From: Cerina sp048266425
GTDB taxonomy: Bacteria > Bacteroidota > Bacteroidia > Flavobacteriales > Flavobacteriaceae
NCBI GenBank assembly: GCA_048266425.1
Contig: JBLWZN010000025.1
Coordinates: 1-64,000, forward strand
Reading direction: 5' to 3'
DNA: 64,000 bases
Below are positions 37,075 to 46,543 of the stretch, piece by piece. How positions within the stretch are numbered: position 1 is the first letter of the stretch; each line of letters starts with the position of its first letter. The notes below the pieces were generated by a model that searched no databases, had not been told where the DNA came from, and saw nothing but the letters and a program-made list of their open reading frames with translations. A program made the position numbers and the translations under genes.

Positions 37075-37110
37075 ATGCCTCGGGAGTAAATCTATCTCGG
37101 GGTATTTTTT
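37075..37110 (+). terminator. Terminator after nrdA
   Basis: The arms ATGCCTCGGGAG and CTCGGGGTAT pair with a few G-T wobbles over a short A+T loop, followed by a run of six T. It is the natural end for the nrdBA transcript and lies just before the convergent AsmA-like gene. Confidence 0.65.
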
Positions 37111-37117
37111 GTTTCCC

Positions 37118-38797
37118 TTAATTCTCTTTCTTTTCCTCCTTTTTTTTCTCGTTGGCTTCTTTTTTATTCTCCTTCTTAACTTCTTTGGATTCTTCTCTTG
37201 CTTTCTTCTTCTCCATGCGATGGAATTTTCCCGGCTTCATTCCCAATCCCGTTAGCGTACTAACTACTCCACTGCGGACACAGACCCATAGGTAATTGAA
37301 GAACGATTTGTTGGTATTGCGCTCAACTTCAATTTTCCCATGCCGGTAACCTTCACCATCCGATTTGGACCCGTCGTTGACAAAAAGATTCCCGATTGCC
37401 GTAAGAAATTTATTGGTCTCTTCCCTGTCTTTCTGCAAAACGGTAAACTTGAAGTCCCCATATTTCATTACCATGTCTCCGCCAGCGGTATTGTTGTTGC
37501 CAGTTGCCGTAAAATAAATTTGGTCGATATGTCCATCGGCCTCTACTTTGAGTCCGGATTTTAAGAAGGAATCAATTGTGGATGGGTCAAAGTTTTGTAC
37601 CGATCCCGAAATAAGAAAACCGTCGGATTCGTCATTGATATCGAAGTCCCATTTTAGTTGGACAGGTGCATTTCCCATAAATTTTGAGGTGGCATTGATT
37701 TTGGTTTTCCTGCCAGGTGGATAAGTATTGGCCAATTGGTCAATATTAGCATTGATATCCGCAAAGAAAATTTTTCCTGGTTCAACCCCATCTTCTATTA
37801 ATTGCTCTAAATTTATATGGGAATCGGCAATGTTGGTTTTTAGTATGGTCAGTTCTATTGGTAAATCCCGTAACATTTTACTGTAGAGAGGTTTATAACG
37901 CATATCTTCCGGGACTCGTTTATCCCTAAAAATATCCAATTTAGCCTCGGATACAGAGATTTCGGTAATCGAGGTGAAAAAGCGCTCCCCGTGGAATCCA
38001 AAATCGACGCCATTTAATTTTACTTCGGGTACGTTCAGGTCTAAATAATCCCGTTCTGTTTTTATGACCTTGGAAAGCTCTACTTTACTGTATTTTGTTT
38101 TAAGGACCAGGTCCTTGATATTTAAGTTATTATTGTCAACATCCAACCTGGCCACATTTAAACCCAATAGGGGCCCAAGATCTACAAAAATATCCTGGGC
38201 CGCAATGCTATACGAACCGTATTTTATGGGAATTTTATTCTTTATTATATCCGTGTCGGTCTTAATGTTGTCCATGGAAAATTCTATTCCAATTGCGGAA
38301 ATCCTTGTGCTATCCATTCCTTTTTGCATCAAGGTAAACTGCCCATCCTTTATTTCGAAATGATCAAGGGAAAATGAATGAATTTTTTCTGGTACAATAC
38401 TATCCTTACGGCTATGGTTGTCGGTAGATTTACCAGGGGGATAGTAAAATATTTTTGGCCCTATTATACTTGCCCTTTTCAGAGCTATCCGGTTTTTCAT
38501 CAAAAATTGCCAATAACTTACCCCCTCCATGGCAATAGCATCCACATTTACTTTGGCCCGAAGAGATGCTGTATCCTTATTTTCGATTTTTAGACCAACA
38601 TTTTTTATTTCTAGCGTGCCGGAAAAAATGCTCAACTCCAAATCCTCATATTGAAGTTGCACGTTGGTTGGCATTTTATGATCCAACGTATTGATCAGCT
38701 CCTTTTTGGCCCAACGTTGGAGTACAAAAGCGCCGATTAATACTAAAGCAACCGGAATCACCAGATAAAGTAGAAAGCGCTTTTTTGATTTTGTCAT
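37118..38797 (-). CDS. AsmA-like / DUF748-type envelope protein
   Basis: The 559-residue protein has an N-terminal membrane anchor (about 8-26, FLLYLVIPVALVLIGAFVL) and a long beta-rich body of repeating strands with LDNLNIKDL- and VDAIAMEGV-type motifs. It ends in a very Lys/Glu-rich tail (about 525-559). This is the layout of the AsmA/TamB/DUF748 group of bridge-like proteins that face the periplasm and are linked to lipid transport or outer-membrane assembly. The charged tail is probably a solvent-exposed or wall-interacting segment. It appears monocistronic. Confidence 0.75.
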   Translation of the reverse strand: MTKSKKRFLLYLVIPVALVLIGAFVLQRWAKKELINTLDHKMPTNVQLQYEDLELSIFSGTLEIKNVGLKIENKDTASLRAKVNVDAIAMEGVSYWQFLMKNRIALKRASIIGPKIFYYPPGKSTDNHSRKDSIVPEKIHSFSLDHFEIKDGQFTLMQKGMDSTRISAIGIEFSMDNIKTDTDIIKNKIPIKYGSYSIAAQDIFVDLGPLLGLNVARLDVDNNNLNIKDLVLKTKYSKVELSKVIKTERDYLDLNVPEVKLNGVDFGFHGERFFTSITEISVSEAKLDIFRDKRVPEDMRYKPLYSKMLRDLPIELTILKTNIADSHINLEQLIEDGVEPGKIFFADINANIDQLANTYPPGRKTKINATSKFMGNAPVQLKWDFDINDESDGFLISGSVQNFDPSTIDSFLKSGLKVEADGHIDQIYFTATGNNNTAGGDMVMKYGDFKFTVLQKDREETNKFLTAIGNLFVNDGSKSDGEGYRHGKIEVERNTNKSFFNYLWVCVRSGVVSTLTGLGMKPGKFHRMEKKKAREESKEVKKENKKEANEKKKEEKKEN

Positions 38798-39008
38798 GAG
38801 CCTGGAATAATAGCCATTTAGAATGTGCTTGCCTAAAGATGCAAAAAAAAATGGTATGCTTCATATTATAAGATAAATTATAATGGACAACTCTTTAAGG
38901 TGCAATGGATTCCTGATTTAGGTTATATAAAAATGGCAGCACCGAAGCCTTGGGGTAATTTGCTTGCAATTTGTTACATCAAACAATGGATACTTTGACA
39001 AAAAGTTA

Positions 39009-39016
39009 TAATTTTG
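39009..39016 (+). promoter_or_regulatory. tRNA-Arg promoter -7 element TAATTTTG
   Basis: An exact TAnnTTTG word ends 17 bases before the tRNA 5' end, the expected distance for a short leader. Confidence 0.5.
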
Positions 39017-39033
39017 CCAACCCATAACAAATT

Positions 39034-39105
39034 GGCCTCATAGTTCAACGGATAGAATAGAAGTTTCCTAAACTTTAGATCCAAGTTCGATTCTTGGTGA
39101 GGCTA
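39034..39105 (+). tRNA. tRNA-Arg (anticodon CCT)
   Basis: A cloverleaf can be drawn by eye: acceptor stem GGCCTCA/TGAGGCT with one G-T pair, a D arm GTTC/GAAT, an anticodon stem GAAGT/ACTTT around the loop TTCCTAA (anticodon CCT, reading AGG), and a T arm CCAAG-TTCGATT-CTTGG. The discriminator is A and the 3' CCA is not encoded in full. A hairpin terminator follows. Confidence 0.92.
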
Positions 39106-39118
39106 CAATGAAAACTCG

Positions 39119-39160
39119 CAACGCCCTAATTTGCAATTAAGTAAGTTGGGGCGTTGTTGT
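39119..39160 (+). terminator. Terminator after tRNA-Arg
   Basis: Arms CAACGCCC and GGGCGTTG (8 bases, perfect) enclose an A+T-rich loop and are followed by a T-rich stretch, 13 bases past the tRNA 3' end. Confidence 0.75.
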
Positions 39161-39310
39161 TTATATGGTCCTGCCAAATTAAGTCCGGAATTAAATGGAA
39201 AGTCGGGCCCTATTTAACTCATCCCCAGTTTTTTCGTTTCAGCCATGGTGAACATTAAAAAATGGAAAACTCCAGTAAATCCATTACCCTCCTTCCTCCT
39301 CTTAAATCCA

Positions 39311-40606
39311 TTATTCGCTTTCATAATGTAAGAGCTGCATTCCCGTTGATGAACGTGGTTTAAAACCAGGCCAATCCTTTGCATTGGAATCTTTGGGAAT
39401 GTTCAGGTAATTGGAGAAATCTTTATTTTTTAAGTACGTGCCAAGAAAAGCAGTAACAAAATGCTGGTTGATATTATTGAGCCTACGTTGGTCCCAAGAG
39501 GGTTCGGCATAGCGGTAATATTCGTTGATGTTCAACCCAGGTGCTAAAGCCTCCGGTGGAGGTGGATTGGGCGCTACATTGTGCCTTGCGTTTTTGTAGG
39601 TCAGTAAATAGCGATCGGTTTTTGAGGCACCCTCAAAGATTGCTTTAGTTCCCTTTTCATAACCTGAAATATCATCTTGGTCACCTGCAACAAAAAAGGT
39701 TGGAACCCTTAATCCTTTCAACCCTTCGGCATCCCATACCCCGCGTTCCATACCCCATGGGGCAAAAGCAACTACAGCTTTAATGCGCGAATCCTTGCCG
39801 TTTTGATATTCCGGATTGCTTGCAGCCAGACTGGCAATGGCGGTATTTCCACTGGTCATTCCTGTAAAAAATTTGGTAAGTACATCGCTATAACCTGCAC
39901 CTGCTGCGTTGAGCACCCCATATCCACCCATAGAATAGCCGATGAGTCCAATATGTTCCCCATCAATCAGACCAGCAAGTTTATCGTTACTGCCAGTTTT
40001 ACCCATTAGTACCATTTGATCAAGGACAAACCGAATATCCTTCGCTCGGTTGAGCAACGTACTCTGGAACGCGTTGGCATCCTTAAAAGTGGAGTCTGTA
40101 TGGTCTATTGCCACCACAATATATCCTTTAGAGGCGAGGTTTTCGGTGAGGTAGGTCATCAGATATCTAGTCCCCACATAACCATGGGAAACAATGATTA
40201 GCGGGAATGCCCCATCAGACGTTTTGGGTGCGACATCCCGTATGGCCCTGCCCTCAAATGTAAACGGAATCAATGGGCGTAGCGTATCTCCCTTGGTGCC
40301 CATAAACTCGTCATAGGACACCGATGCTTTCGTACCGGCATCGACCTCTGCTGGATACCAGACCTCTACCGCCAAGGGTCTGTCATAGAAAACATTTTCA
40401 CTGCCTTTTGATCGGAGGATATCTACTTGGTCAGGATTTGTAAAGTGAACAGTTCGAACCCCTACGGTATATTCGCCACGAGAGGCCAATTCTGGGGCAT
40501 CTGGCAAAGGGTCCCCATAAATAAATTTTGGGCCTTGTGCGGTAAGGGTATTTAACGCAAAAAACGCGATGAACAAGATGGCCTGTGCCAATTGAAATTT
40601 GGACAT
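39311..40606 (-). CDS. Secreted alpha/beta hydrolase (PAF-acetylhydrolase/chlorophyllase-like)
   Basis: From the ATG at 40606 the product has 431 residues with a signal peptide (about 1-23, ends LTAQG). It carries an alpha/beta hydrolase core: the oxyanion region PLIIVSHGYVGTR, the nucleophile elbow GYSMGGYG, an acid in VPTFFVAGDQDDIS and a His in KNARHNVAPNPP. The layout resembles the large dienelactone-hydrolase/platelet-activating-factor acetylhydrolase group. The natural ester is unknown. It is monocistronic and faces the tRNA gene. Confidence 0.83.
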   Translation of the reverse strand: MSKFQLAQAILFIAFFALNTLTAQGPKFIYGDPLPDAPELASRGEYTVGVRTVHFTNPDQVDILRSKGSENVFYDRPLAVEVWYPAEVDAGTKASVSYDEFMGTKGDTLRPLIPFTFEGRAIRDVAPKTSDGAFPLIIVSHGYVGTRYLMTYLTENLASKGYIVVAIDHTDSTFKDANAFQSTLLNRAKDIRFVLDQMVLMGKTGSNDKLAGLIDGEHIGLIGYSMGGYGVLNAAGAGYSDVLTKFFTGMTSGNTAIASLAASNPEYQNGKDSRIKAVVAFAPWGMERGVWDAEGLKGLRVPTFFVAGDQDDISGYEKGTKAIFEGASKTDRYLLTYKNARHNVAPNPPPPEALAPGLNINEYYRYAEPSWDQRRLNNINQHFVTAFLGTYLKNKDFSNYLNIPKDSNAKDWPGFKPRSSTGMQLLHYESE

Positions 40607-41080
40607 GATTTTGATCTGCATGGGATTTTCATTTTTATAAAAGTAATAAATAAAAGGCGCGTTGTCCCATCGCTAAGAATCTTGATCAAGGAATACATAA
40701 ATATAGCCCCGGGCAACAGATCTAAAGAACATAGTAACTTAATTGCTCTACAACCAACCCCCGAGCGGTCAGGGTCAATTTCATTGCTTTTCAAAGTCCC
40801 AACCGGAACGACGCTTGCAGGCTGGGATGGGTTTTAATTTATAGGGATGGTTTAGCTGACTACTTTTGAAATGACGGAAGCAAAAATCATTGAAAAAGTT
40901 CATAAATTGTCAACCTTATTAGATCGAATAAGAAAGTTCCTTTTAAAATAGGTTGCTTATTTTTAGAAGAGGTCTACACTAGGATTTCGGGTTGATGAGG
41001 CTAATGCCAAAATTCATAACACTCTAAGGTGATTGACTATAAGTTAGGGAGTCGAAGTTTTGATGGCAATTTTTCATGCT
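40607..41080. other. Intergenic region, no gene seen
   Basis: This 474-base interval lies between the hydrolase start and the 3' end of the GDSL esterase gene. The 81-codon + frame at 40592-40837 is not convincing in composition. No strong hairpin or RNA gene was found. Confidence 0.45.
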
Positions 41081-41767
41081 TTAATCGGTTATCACCTTAC
41101 CGAGTACCTCCCACACGTTTTGCGCAACAATTTTGTGTCCTTCGGCGGTTGGGTGGATTCCGTCCGGCTGATTTAATTTCTGAACCCCTCCTACATTTTT
41201 TAATATAAAGGGAATCAGATAAACATTGTTCCTTTTGGCGAGGTCAGGGAAAATATTCTTGAACTTTGTAGTGTATTCTTCGCCCATATTCGGCGGAATC
41301 TGCATTCCAGCAAGAATTATCTTGATCTTTGGATCTTTTTTCCGAACTATATCGATCATCTTCTGTAAATTCTTTTCGGTCTCATCCAGAGGGACCCCCC
41401 TTAATCCATCATTGGCCCCCAGCTCGATGACTATTACTTTCACATCCTGATCCAATACCCAATTGAGCCTGTTGACCCCGCTCGCCGTGGTCTCCCCGCT
41501 CAATCCTGCGTTTACCACTCGATAATCCAGGTCTAAGGAGTCTATTTTCGATTGCAACAGGGACGAGTATGCGTCGCTCGGATCTACTCCCAACCCTGCA
41601 GTAAGGCTATCCCCGAACAAGAGGATTACGGAAGAATCCTTGTCCTTAATAATGGTGTCCTTTTCAACGGAAGTTGTTTCCGTTTCAATTTCCTTTTTCT
41701 GGTTATCCTTGCAGGAAATAAAAAAGGTAAAATTGAACAAAACATAAAATACCAACAACTTTCCCAT
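41081..41767 (-). CDS. tesA: GDSL-type arylesterase / lysophospholipase (TesA-like lipoprotein)
   Basis: From the ATG at 41767 the protein has 228 residues, with a lipobox in FISC followed by KDNQ and the SGNH/GDSL blocks: FGDSLTAGLG (nucleophile Ser), the oxyanion GLSGET, GANDGLRG (Asn), and DGIHP (Asp-His). This equals the TesA family, which hydrolyses thioesters and lysophospholipids. It diverges from an ABC ATPase and FtsX-like permease pair. The tesA-ybbA-ybbP arrangement is also found in E. coli, which supports the name, although a lipid anchor replaces the usual signal peptide. Confidence 0.85.
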   Translation of the reverse strand: MGKLLVFYVLFNFTFFISCKDNQKKEIETETTSVEKDTIIKDKDSSVILLFGDSLTAGLGVDPSDAYSSLLQSKIDSLDLDYRVVNAGLSGETTASGVNRLNWVLDQDVKVIVIELGANDGLRGVPLDETEKNLQKMIDIVRKKDPKIKIILAGMQIPPNMGEEYTTKFKNIFPDLAKRNNVYLIPFILKNVGGVQKLNQPDGIHPTAEGHKIVAQNVWEVLGKVITD

Positions 41768-41859
41768 ATCAAACAGATTAATCCAATTCAATTTCTTATT
41801 TTGTAATCTTTCAGATTTCGCTCATTTTCCAATGAAACCGGTATAACAAAATCAGATTC

Positions 41860-42552
41860 ATGCCAAAGATATTAAACGTTCGCAATTTAGGGAAAAGCTA
41901 TGCCAGCGGCTCCAAAAAACTCACGGTACTTCACAATATTAATTTTGATATAAAGGAGCGGGAGACTTTTGCCATTGTTGGCCCTTCGGGAAGTGGAAAA
42001 ACAACCCTCCTGGGAATTTGCGCGGGCCTTGATCGGCCAGATTCAGGTTCCGTGGAATTATGTGGCACGGATTTGGGCAGCTTGACCGAGGATCAACGGG
42101 CCGTACTTCGCAACCGCAATGTGGGTTTTATTTTTCAGGATTTTCAATTATTGCCTACCCTGACCGCCTTGGAAAATGTAGCTGTACCATTGGAGCTTCA
42201 GGGAGCCAAGAATGCCATCCAAATAGGTAGGGAGCTTCTTGAAAAAGTGGGACTTAAAGACCGTTTTCACCATTATCCCTCGCAATTATCGGGGGGCGAG
42301 CAACAGCGCGTTGCGGTAGCAAGGGCGTTTTCCAATAGACCGTCCATTCTTTTTGCGGATGAACCCACAGGAAACCTCGATGCAGAAACTGGGGAAAATG
42401 TGATAGACCTGCTCTTTAACCTCAATACGGAGTTGGGGACTACCCTTGTAATCGTAACCCATGACCTGGAATTGGCCCAAAGGACCCAACGGACGCTTAG
42501 ACTTAAAGGAGGACGAATTGTCGAAAATTCTTTTAGGGATGATATAAAATAG
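41860..42552 (+). CDS. ybbA: ABC transporter ATP-binding protein (YbbA/LolD-like)
   Basis: The 230-residue ATPase shows Walker A GPSGSGKTT, the Q-loop FQDFQLLPTLT, the signature LSGGEQQR, Walker B ILFADEPT and the H-loop VTHD. It belongs to the MacB/LolD group that pairs with FtsX-like permeases. The permease gene starts only 385 bases downstream, whereas in E. coli and most genomes the two overlap or nearly touch. Divergent from the TesA-like gene. Confidence 0.9.
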   Translation: MPKILNVRNLGKSYASGSKKLTVLHNINFDIKERETFAIVGPSGSGKTTLLGICAGLDRPDSGSVELCGTDLGSLTEDQRAVLRNRNVGFIFQDFQLLPTLTALENVAVPLELQGAKNAIQIGRELLEKVGLKDRFHHYPSQLSGGEQQRVAVARAFSNRPSILFADEPTGNLDAETGENVIDLLFNLNTELGTTLVIVTHDLELAQRTQRTLRLKGGRIVENSFRDDIK

Positions 42553-42937
42553 GGCGAAGCCAAAAATCCTTATCCGCAGAATAGTGGACGAAAGCTCCGG
42601 GAACAGGGGCGGAGGAACGTAGCGACGCGGAGTTTCGGACGCGGTTTTTCGACCTTGTTGTCGAAAAAATTCATTGGAACCGAGTGGAAAATGCAACGAT
42701 TTGCATTAGCAGCGAGGGGCCAGATGGTGCGTTGGCCTCGGCTTCGGCTGGCTCCTCCAAACCAAGGTACACAGTACCTTGGTTTTTCGGCCCTGTTTCG
42801 TTTCTTTTGGGCGAGCAAAAGAAACCGACGAAGGAGGTTCATGAATACCTTTTAAAAACAAATGGAAAACAATGAACTAAATGAAATGAAGAGACATCAG
42901 GACCATTGACAAGCCGAGCACAACAACATTAAAAGTT
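42553..42937. repeat. Hairpin-rich G+C-rich spacer inside the ybbA-ybbP pair
   Basis: The 385-base spacer is more G+C rich than its neighbours and holds three perfect hairpins: 9-base arms TTTTTCGAC at 42645-42668, 12-base arms AAACCAAGGTAC at 42759-42785, and 10-base arms GTTTCTTTTG at 42800-42825. Its last part (about 42830-42858) resembles the repeat at 50739-50763. Short frames inside it are composition artefacts. It looks like an inserted intergenic repeat element rather than an operon leader. Confidence 0.6.
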
Positions 42938-45490
42938 ATGAAAAAACTAAATCTCAACTCCAAAACCGCAGGTTTCGGATGGCTTTTTAAAATGGCTTGG
43001 CGCGATGGTAAGGCAAGTAGAAAAAAACTTGTCCTATTTATGGCATCCATCATACTTGGCATTGCCGCAGTGGTTTCCATCCAATCCTTTGGGGAAAACC
43101 TGAAGGCCAATATATCCCTTCAGTCCAAGTCCCTAATGGGCGCAGACTTTAAAATCGACAGCAATAATCCTCCCAATGAAGAGGTCTTGCAAATTATGGA
43201 TTCCTTGGGGGGTGCAAATGGAAAGGAAATCAGTTTTGCATCCATGGCCATCTTTCCCAAGAATGGAACTACAAAATTGGTCGACGTAAGGGGAATTGAA
43301 GGCGGATTTCCTTTTTACGGGGAACTGGAAACCGATCCCGTACCTGCCTCAAAAGATTATCAAAATAACGGAGGCGCATTAGTTGATGCCACGGTAATGC
43401 TCCAACTGGGATTAAAGCCTGGGGATAGCATTAAAATTGGAAGTACTACACTCCCGGTTGAAGGGGCCTTGAAGTCGGTTCCCGGTAGCAATGCCATCTT
43501 TAGCAGTATTGCACCCCCGGTGGTCATTCCATATCGCTTTATTGCCTTAACGGGACTGGTACAGACTGGAAGCCGCATTAATTATGACTACTACTTTATT
43601 GCTCCGGAAATGGATCTTAAAAAGTTGGAAAATACGGTTGGTAAACGATTGGATTTTCTGGAGGCAGATCTGGACACCCATACCTCGACGAGTGAACGAC
43701 TGGGACGCAGGTTTGCGAATTTCGGAAAATTCCTAAATCTTGTTGCCTTTATAGCCCTATTGTTGGGGTGTGTAGGAATTGCAAGTGCCATAAACATCTA
43801 TATCAAGGAAAAATTACGGGCCGTGGCCGTGCTCAAATGTATCGGTGCTACCCGTAAACAAACCTTTATAATCTATTTGATCCAAATTGGATTCATGGGC
43901 CTGCTAGGTGGAATCCTCGGAACGGTGGGCGGCCTGTTGCTTCAACAGTTGTTTCCGTTGGTTTTGGGAGATCTGCTCCCTGTTGAGGTCCACATAGTTT
44001 ATTCAACACAAATAATCTTGATGGGTATCTTGCTGGGAATTTTAATGTCGGTCCTATTTGCTTTGTACCCTTTAATGGGAACCTTGTATGTTTCCCCATT
44101 GCAGGCCTTACGGGTTCAGATTTCAAATACAACCAAATCCCGGAAAGCGGCCACCCTGGTATTGCTTGCAATCTTCTTGTTCGTTTTGTTTTTCTCTTTT
44201 TGGATTTTAAAGGACTGGATGTATTCCATGGCATTCCTTTCGGGAACTATCCTGACCTTTGCCATACTTTCAGGCGTGGCCAAATTGTTTATGGTTGCCA
44301 TTAGAAAATACTTCCCCCATTCCTGGGGATTTCCTGTCAGACAAAGCCTACTCAACCTTTTCCGACCTCAAAACCAGACCCTTACTTTGGTGTTGGCCAT
44401 AGGGGTAGGAACGTTTCTAATAAGTACGCTCTATTTCACCAAGGACATTTTGCAGGTTCAGGCCAATTTGGATGATCAGATCGAAAGCCCGAACATCATC
44501 CTATTGGATATTCAGACCAACCAAAAAGAGGAAGTTGCGCATACGATCAAATCGCAGCAATTACCTTTGGTAAACAGTGTTCCCATAGTCACCATGCGCG
44601 TCAACAGCATTGATGGAGTTCCGGTTAATACAATAAAAAAAGATACTACTTCCCAAGTACATAGATGGATTTTAAATCACGAGTTCCGGGTAACCTATCG
44701 GGATACGCTTACGGCGTCGGAAAAGATCCTAGAAGGAAAATGGACACCTCAATTTACCGGGAAAGATTTGGTGCCTATTTCGGTAAGTGACAATTTTGCC
44801 AGGGATGCCAAGGTAGGGGTTGGGGATAAGATTGCATTTAACGTACAGGGGGTTCTTCTCAACACCGTTGTGGGGAGCATAAGGTCGGTAGACTGGAGCC
44901 GGATGCAAATGAATTTTACCGTTGTTTTTCCAATGGGTGTACTGGATAATGCACCACAGTTCACGGTAATGGCGACCAATGTTCCCGATGAGGATGCCTC
45001 CGCCAGACTGCAACAGGAGCTGGTAAAAAAATTTCCCAATGTTTCAATTATAGACCTGCGGCAAGTGCTGGCCGAAATTAAAAACATATTGGGTCAAATA
45101 GACTGGCTTGTAAGTTTTATGGCGTTTTTTAGTATTCTTACCGGGTTGGTGGTGCTTTTGGGTGCGGTGCGTACCAGCAAATATCAGCGGATCAAGGAAA
45201 GCGTACTCTTGAGAACACTGGGTGCAAAAAGCCGACAGATATTTAAGATCCTGGCCTTGGAGTACTTTTTTATGGGAACGCTGGGCGCGCTTTCGGGAAT
45301 TTTGCTTTCCCTGCTTGCAAGTCAATTATTGGGTTGGTTGTTGTTTGATACCCCTTTCATTCCTTCTTGGATTCCATTTATGATCTTGCTGCCGGGAATT
45401 GTAATTCTGGTCTTGATCATTGGGCTTTCCAATAGTGTGAGCGTTATAAAAAGCCCTCCGCTAGAGGTGCTCAGGAAGGATGTAGGTTAA
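42938..45490 (+). CDS. ybbP: ABC transporter permease, FtsX-like (YbbP)
   Basis: The 850-residue permease has an N-terminal helix (about 27-50), a periplasmic domain, three helices near 265-385 that form the first FtsX domain, four to five helices near 395-505, a second periplasmic domain (about 510-705), and a final three-helix FtsX domain (about 720-845, with ESVLLRTLGAKSRQI). This duplicated architecture is that of YbbP/LolCE-type permeases. With YbbA and TesA it probably handles a lipid-like substrate at the envelope. A perfect 16-base hairpin sits on its stop codon. Confidence 0.9.
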   Translation: MKKLNLNSKTAGFGWLFKMAWRDGKASRKKLVLFMASIILGIAAVVSIQSFGENLKANISLQSKSLMGADFKIDSNNPPNEEVLQIMDSLGGANGKEISFASMAIFPKNGTTKLVDVRGIEGGFPFYGELETDPVPASKDYQNNGGALVDATVMLQLGLKPGDSIKIGSTTLPVEGALKSVPGSNAIFSSIAPPVVIPYRFIALTGLVQTGSRINYDYYFIAPEMDLKKLENTVGKRLDFLEADLDTHTSTSERLGRRFANFGKFLNLVAFIALLLGCVGIASAINIYIKEKLRAVAVLKCIGATRKQTFIIYLIQIGFMGLLGGILGTVGGLLLQQLFPLVLGDLLPVEVHIVYSTQIILMGILLGILMSVLFALYPLMGTLYVSPLQALRVQISNTTKSRKAATLVLLAIFLFVLFFSFWILKDWMYSMAFLSGTILTFAILSGVAKLFMVAIRKYFPHSWGFPVRQSLLNLFRPQNQTLTLVLAIGVGTFLISTLYFTKDILQVQANLDDQIESPNIILLDIQTNQKEEVAHTIKSQQLPLVNSVPIVTMRVNSIDGVPVNTIKKDTTSQVHRWILNHEFRVTYRDTLTASEKILEGKWTPQFTGKDLVPISVSDNFARDAKVGVGDKIAFNVQGVLLNTVVGSIRSVDWSRMQMNFTVVFPMGVLDNAPQFTVMATNVPDEDASARLQQELVKKFPNVSIIDLRQVLAEIKNILGQIDWLVSFMAFFSILTGLVVLLGAVRTSKYQRIKESVLLRTLGAKSRQIFKILALEYFFMGTLGALSGILLSLLASQLLGWLLFDTPFIPSWIPFMILLPGIVILVLIIGLSNSVSVIKSPPLEVLRKDVG

Positions 45491-45528
45491 TGTTGTCCCG
45501 AAAAATATCCGCTTTTCGGGACAACATT
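45489..45528. terminator. Bidirectional terminator, 16-base perfect hairpin
   Basis: Arms of 16 bases starting AATGTTGTCCCG and ending in the complement enclose an 8-base loop. The left arm begins in the TAA of the permease gene. A T-rich run follows on the + side and an A-rich arm precedes it, so it can serve both this gene and the convergent DUF1080 gene. Confidence 0.8.
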
Positions 45529-45552
45529 GTATTTTTAGGAAATGGGATTATT

Positions 45553-46335
45553 TTACAACTTCCTTATCCAGATATTCCTAAACTGGGTCTTGTTGTTATG
45601 ATCTTGTAACGCCAACACATCCTCGCCGTGGGCTTCGGGATAATCGTGAAGACCAATGTAAAGGGTAAGGCCGTGGATGGTAGAATTATTTTGAACCAAT
45701 ACCCCATTGTGCAGTACGGTGATTCTACCTGGGGCATCCAAACGTCCATCGGGTTTAAAACGGGGGGCGGTATAGACCACATCGTAGGTATTCCAATCTA
45801 ACGGACCACGCATGGCGTTGACCAACGGTGCCTGGTCCTTATAAACGCTTCCTGCTTGTCCGTTCCTATAGGTCCTGTTGTTATAGGAATCCAATACTTG
45901 GAGTTCATATCGGTTCTGAAAAAATACCCCACTATTGCCCCTGCCCTGGCTTTCGCCCTCAACAATATCCGGTGCGCTGAACTCTATATGCAACTGGCAG
46001 TCGCCGAATTTCATTTTGGTCTGAATGTTTCCGGAGCCCGGAACTACCTCTATATGGTCATTGTCTACAATTTTCCATGGGGCAGGCTTGGAAGGGTCAT
46101 TTTGGCTTACCCATTGATCCAGGTTTTGCCCATCAAACAAAATAATAGCATCCGAAGGGGCATCCCCCAAGGTTTTGGCAGGAGTTATCACAGGTACTTC
46201 GGGCTCCCAGATTTCGGTCATTTCTGGCTTCATGGGCATTGGGGATACGGCAGGCGGAGTACCCCCGTGCTGTGCCTTAATTTGGATTGAAAAAATGATT
46301 GCAATTAGGCATAGCCCGATAATTTTTGAATTCAT
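45553..46335 (-). CDS. DUF1080 (3-keto-disaccharide hydrolase-type) secreted protein
   Basis: From the ATG at 46335 the protein has 260 residues with a signal peptide (to about 22, IQIKAQ). A concanavalin-like beta-sandwich of the DUF1080 family follows: ILFDGQNLDQWVS, KPAPWKIVDNDHIEVVPGSGNIQTK, GNSGVFFQNRYELQVLDSY, and RNIWIRKL at the end. Members act on or bind sugars and are common near carbohydrate degradation genes. No sugar operon is present here, and the gene stands alone. Confidence 0.88.
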   Translation of the reverse strand: MNSKIIGLCLIAIIFSIQIKAQHGGTPPAVSPMPMKPEMTEIWEPEVPVITPAKTLGDAPSDAIILFDGQNLDQWVSQNDPSKPAPWKIVDNDHIEVVPGSGNIQTKMKFGDCQLHIEFSAPDIVEGESQGRGNSGVFFQNRYELQVLDSYNNRTYRNGQAGSVYKDQAPLVNAMRGPLDWNTYDVVYTAPRFKPDGRLDAPGRITVLHNGVLVQNNSTIHGLTLYIGLHDYPEAHGEDVLALQDHNNKTQFRNIWIRKL

Positions 46336-46543
46336 AATCTGCAATTGTTTAGTTAAATAAAGAAGTTAACATGTTTTTATCCCAATTTTGTAGAACCGAA
46401 AAAAGAATCGGAAGGAAAATACAGGAGCATAAATGTACACATATCACATAAAATAAGCTATTTTTTAAAAGGGAAACCTTTTGAAATTTCGGAGAAGATA
46501 AGTCACCGGTGTTATTTTTTAAAATGGCTTGGGACTATTTATT

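Larger units (their letters stand above)
38798..39310. other. Intergenic region carrying a tRNA gene
   Basis: The 513-base interval contains only the tRNA-Arg gene, its promoter element and its terminator; the remaining flanks are A+T rich without ORFs. Confidence 0.6.

Noticed and set aside
42655..42875. Overlapping 63-66-codon frames in the ybbA-ybbP spacer
   Set aside because: Open only because the spacer is G+C rich; they cross three perfect hairpins.
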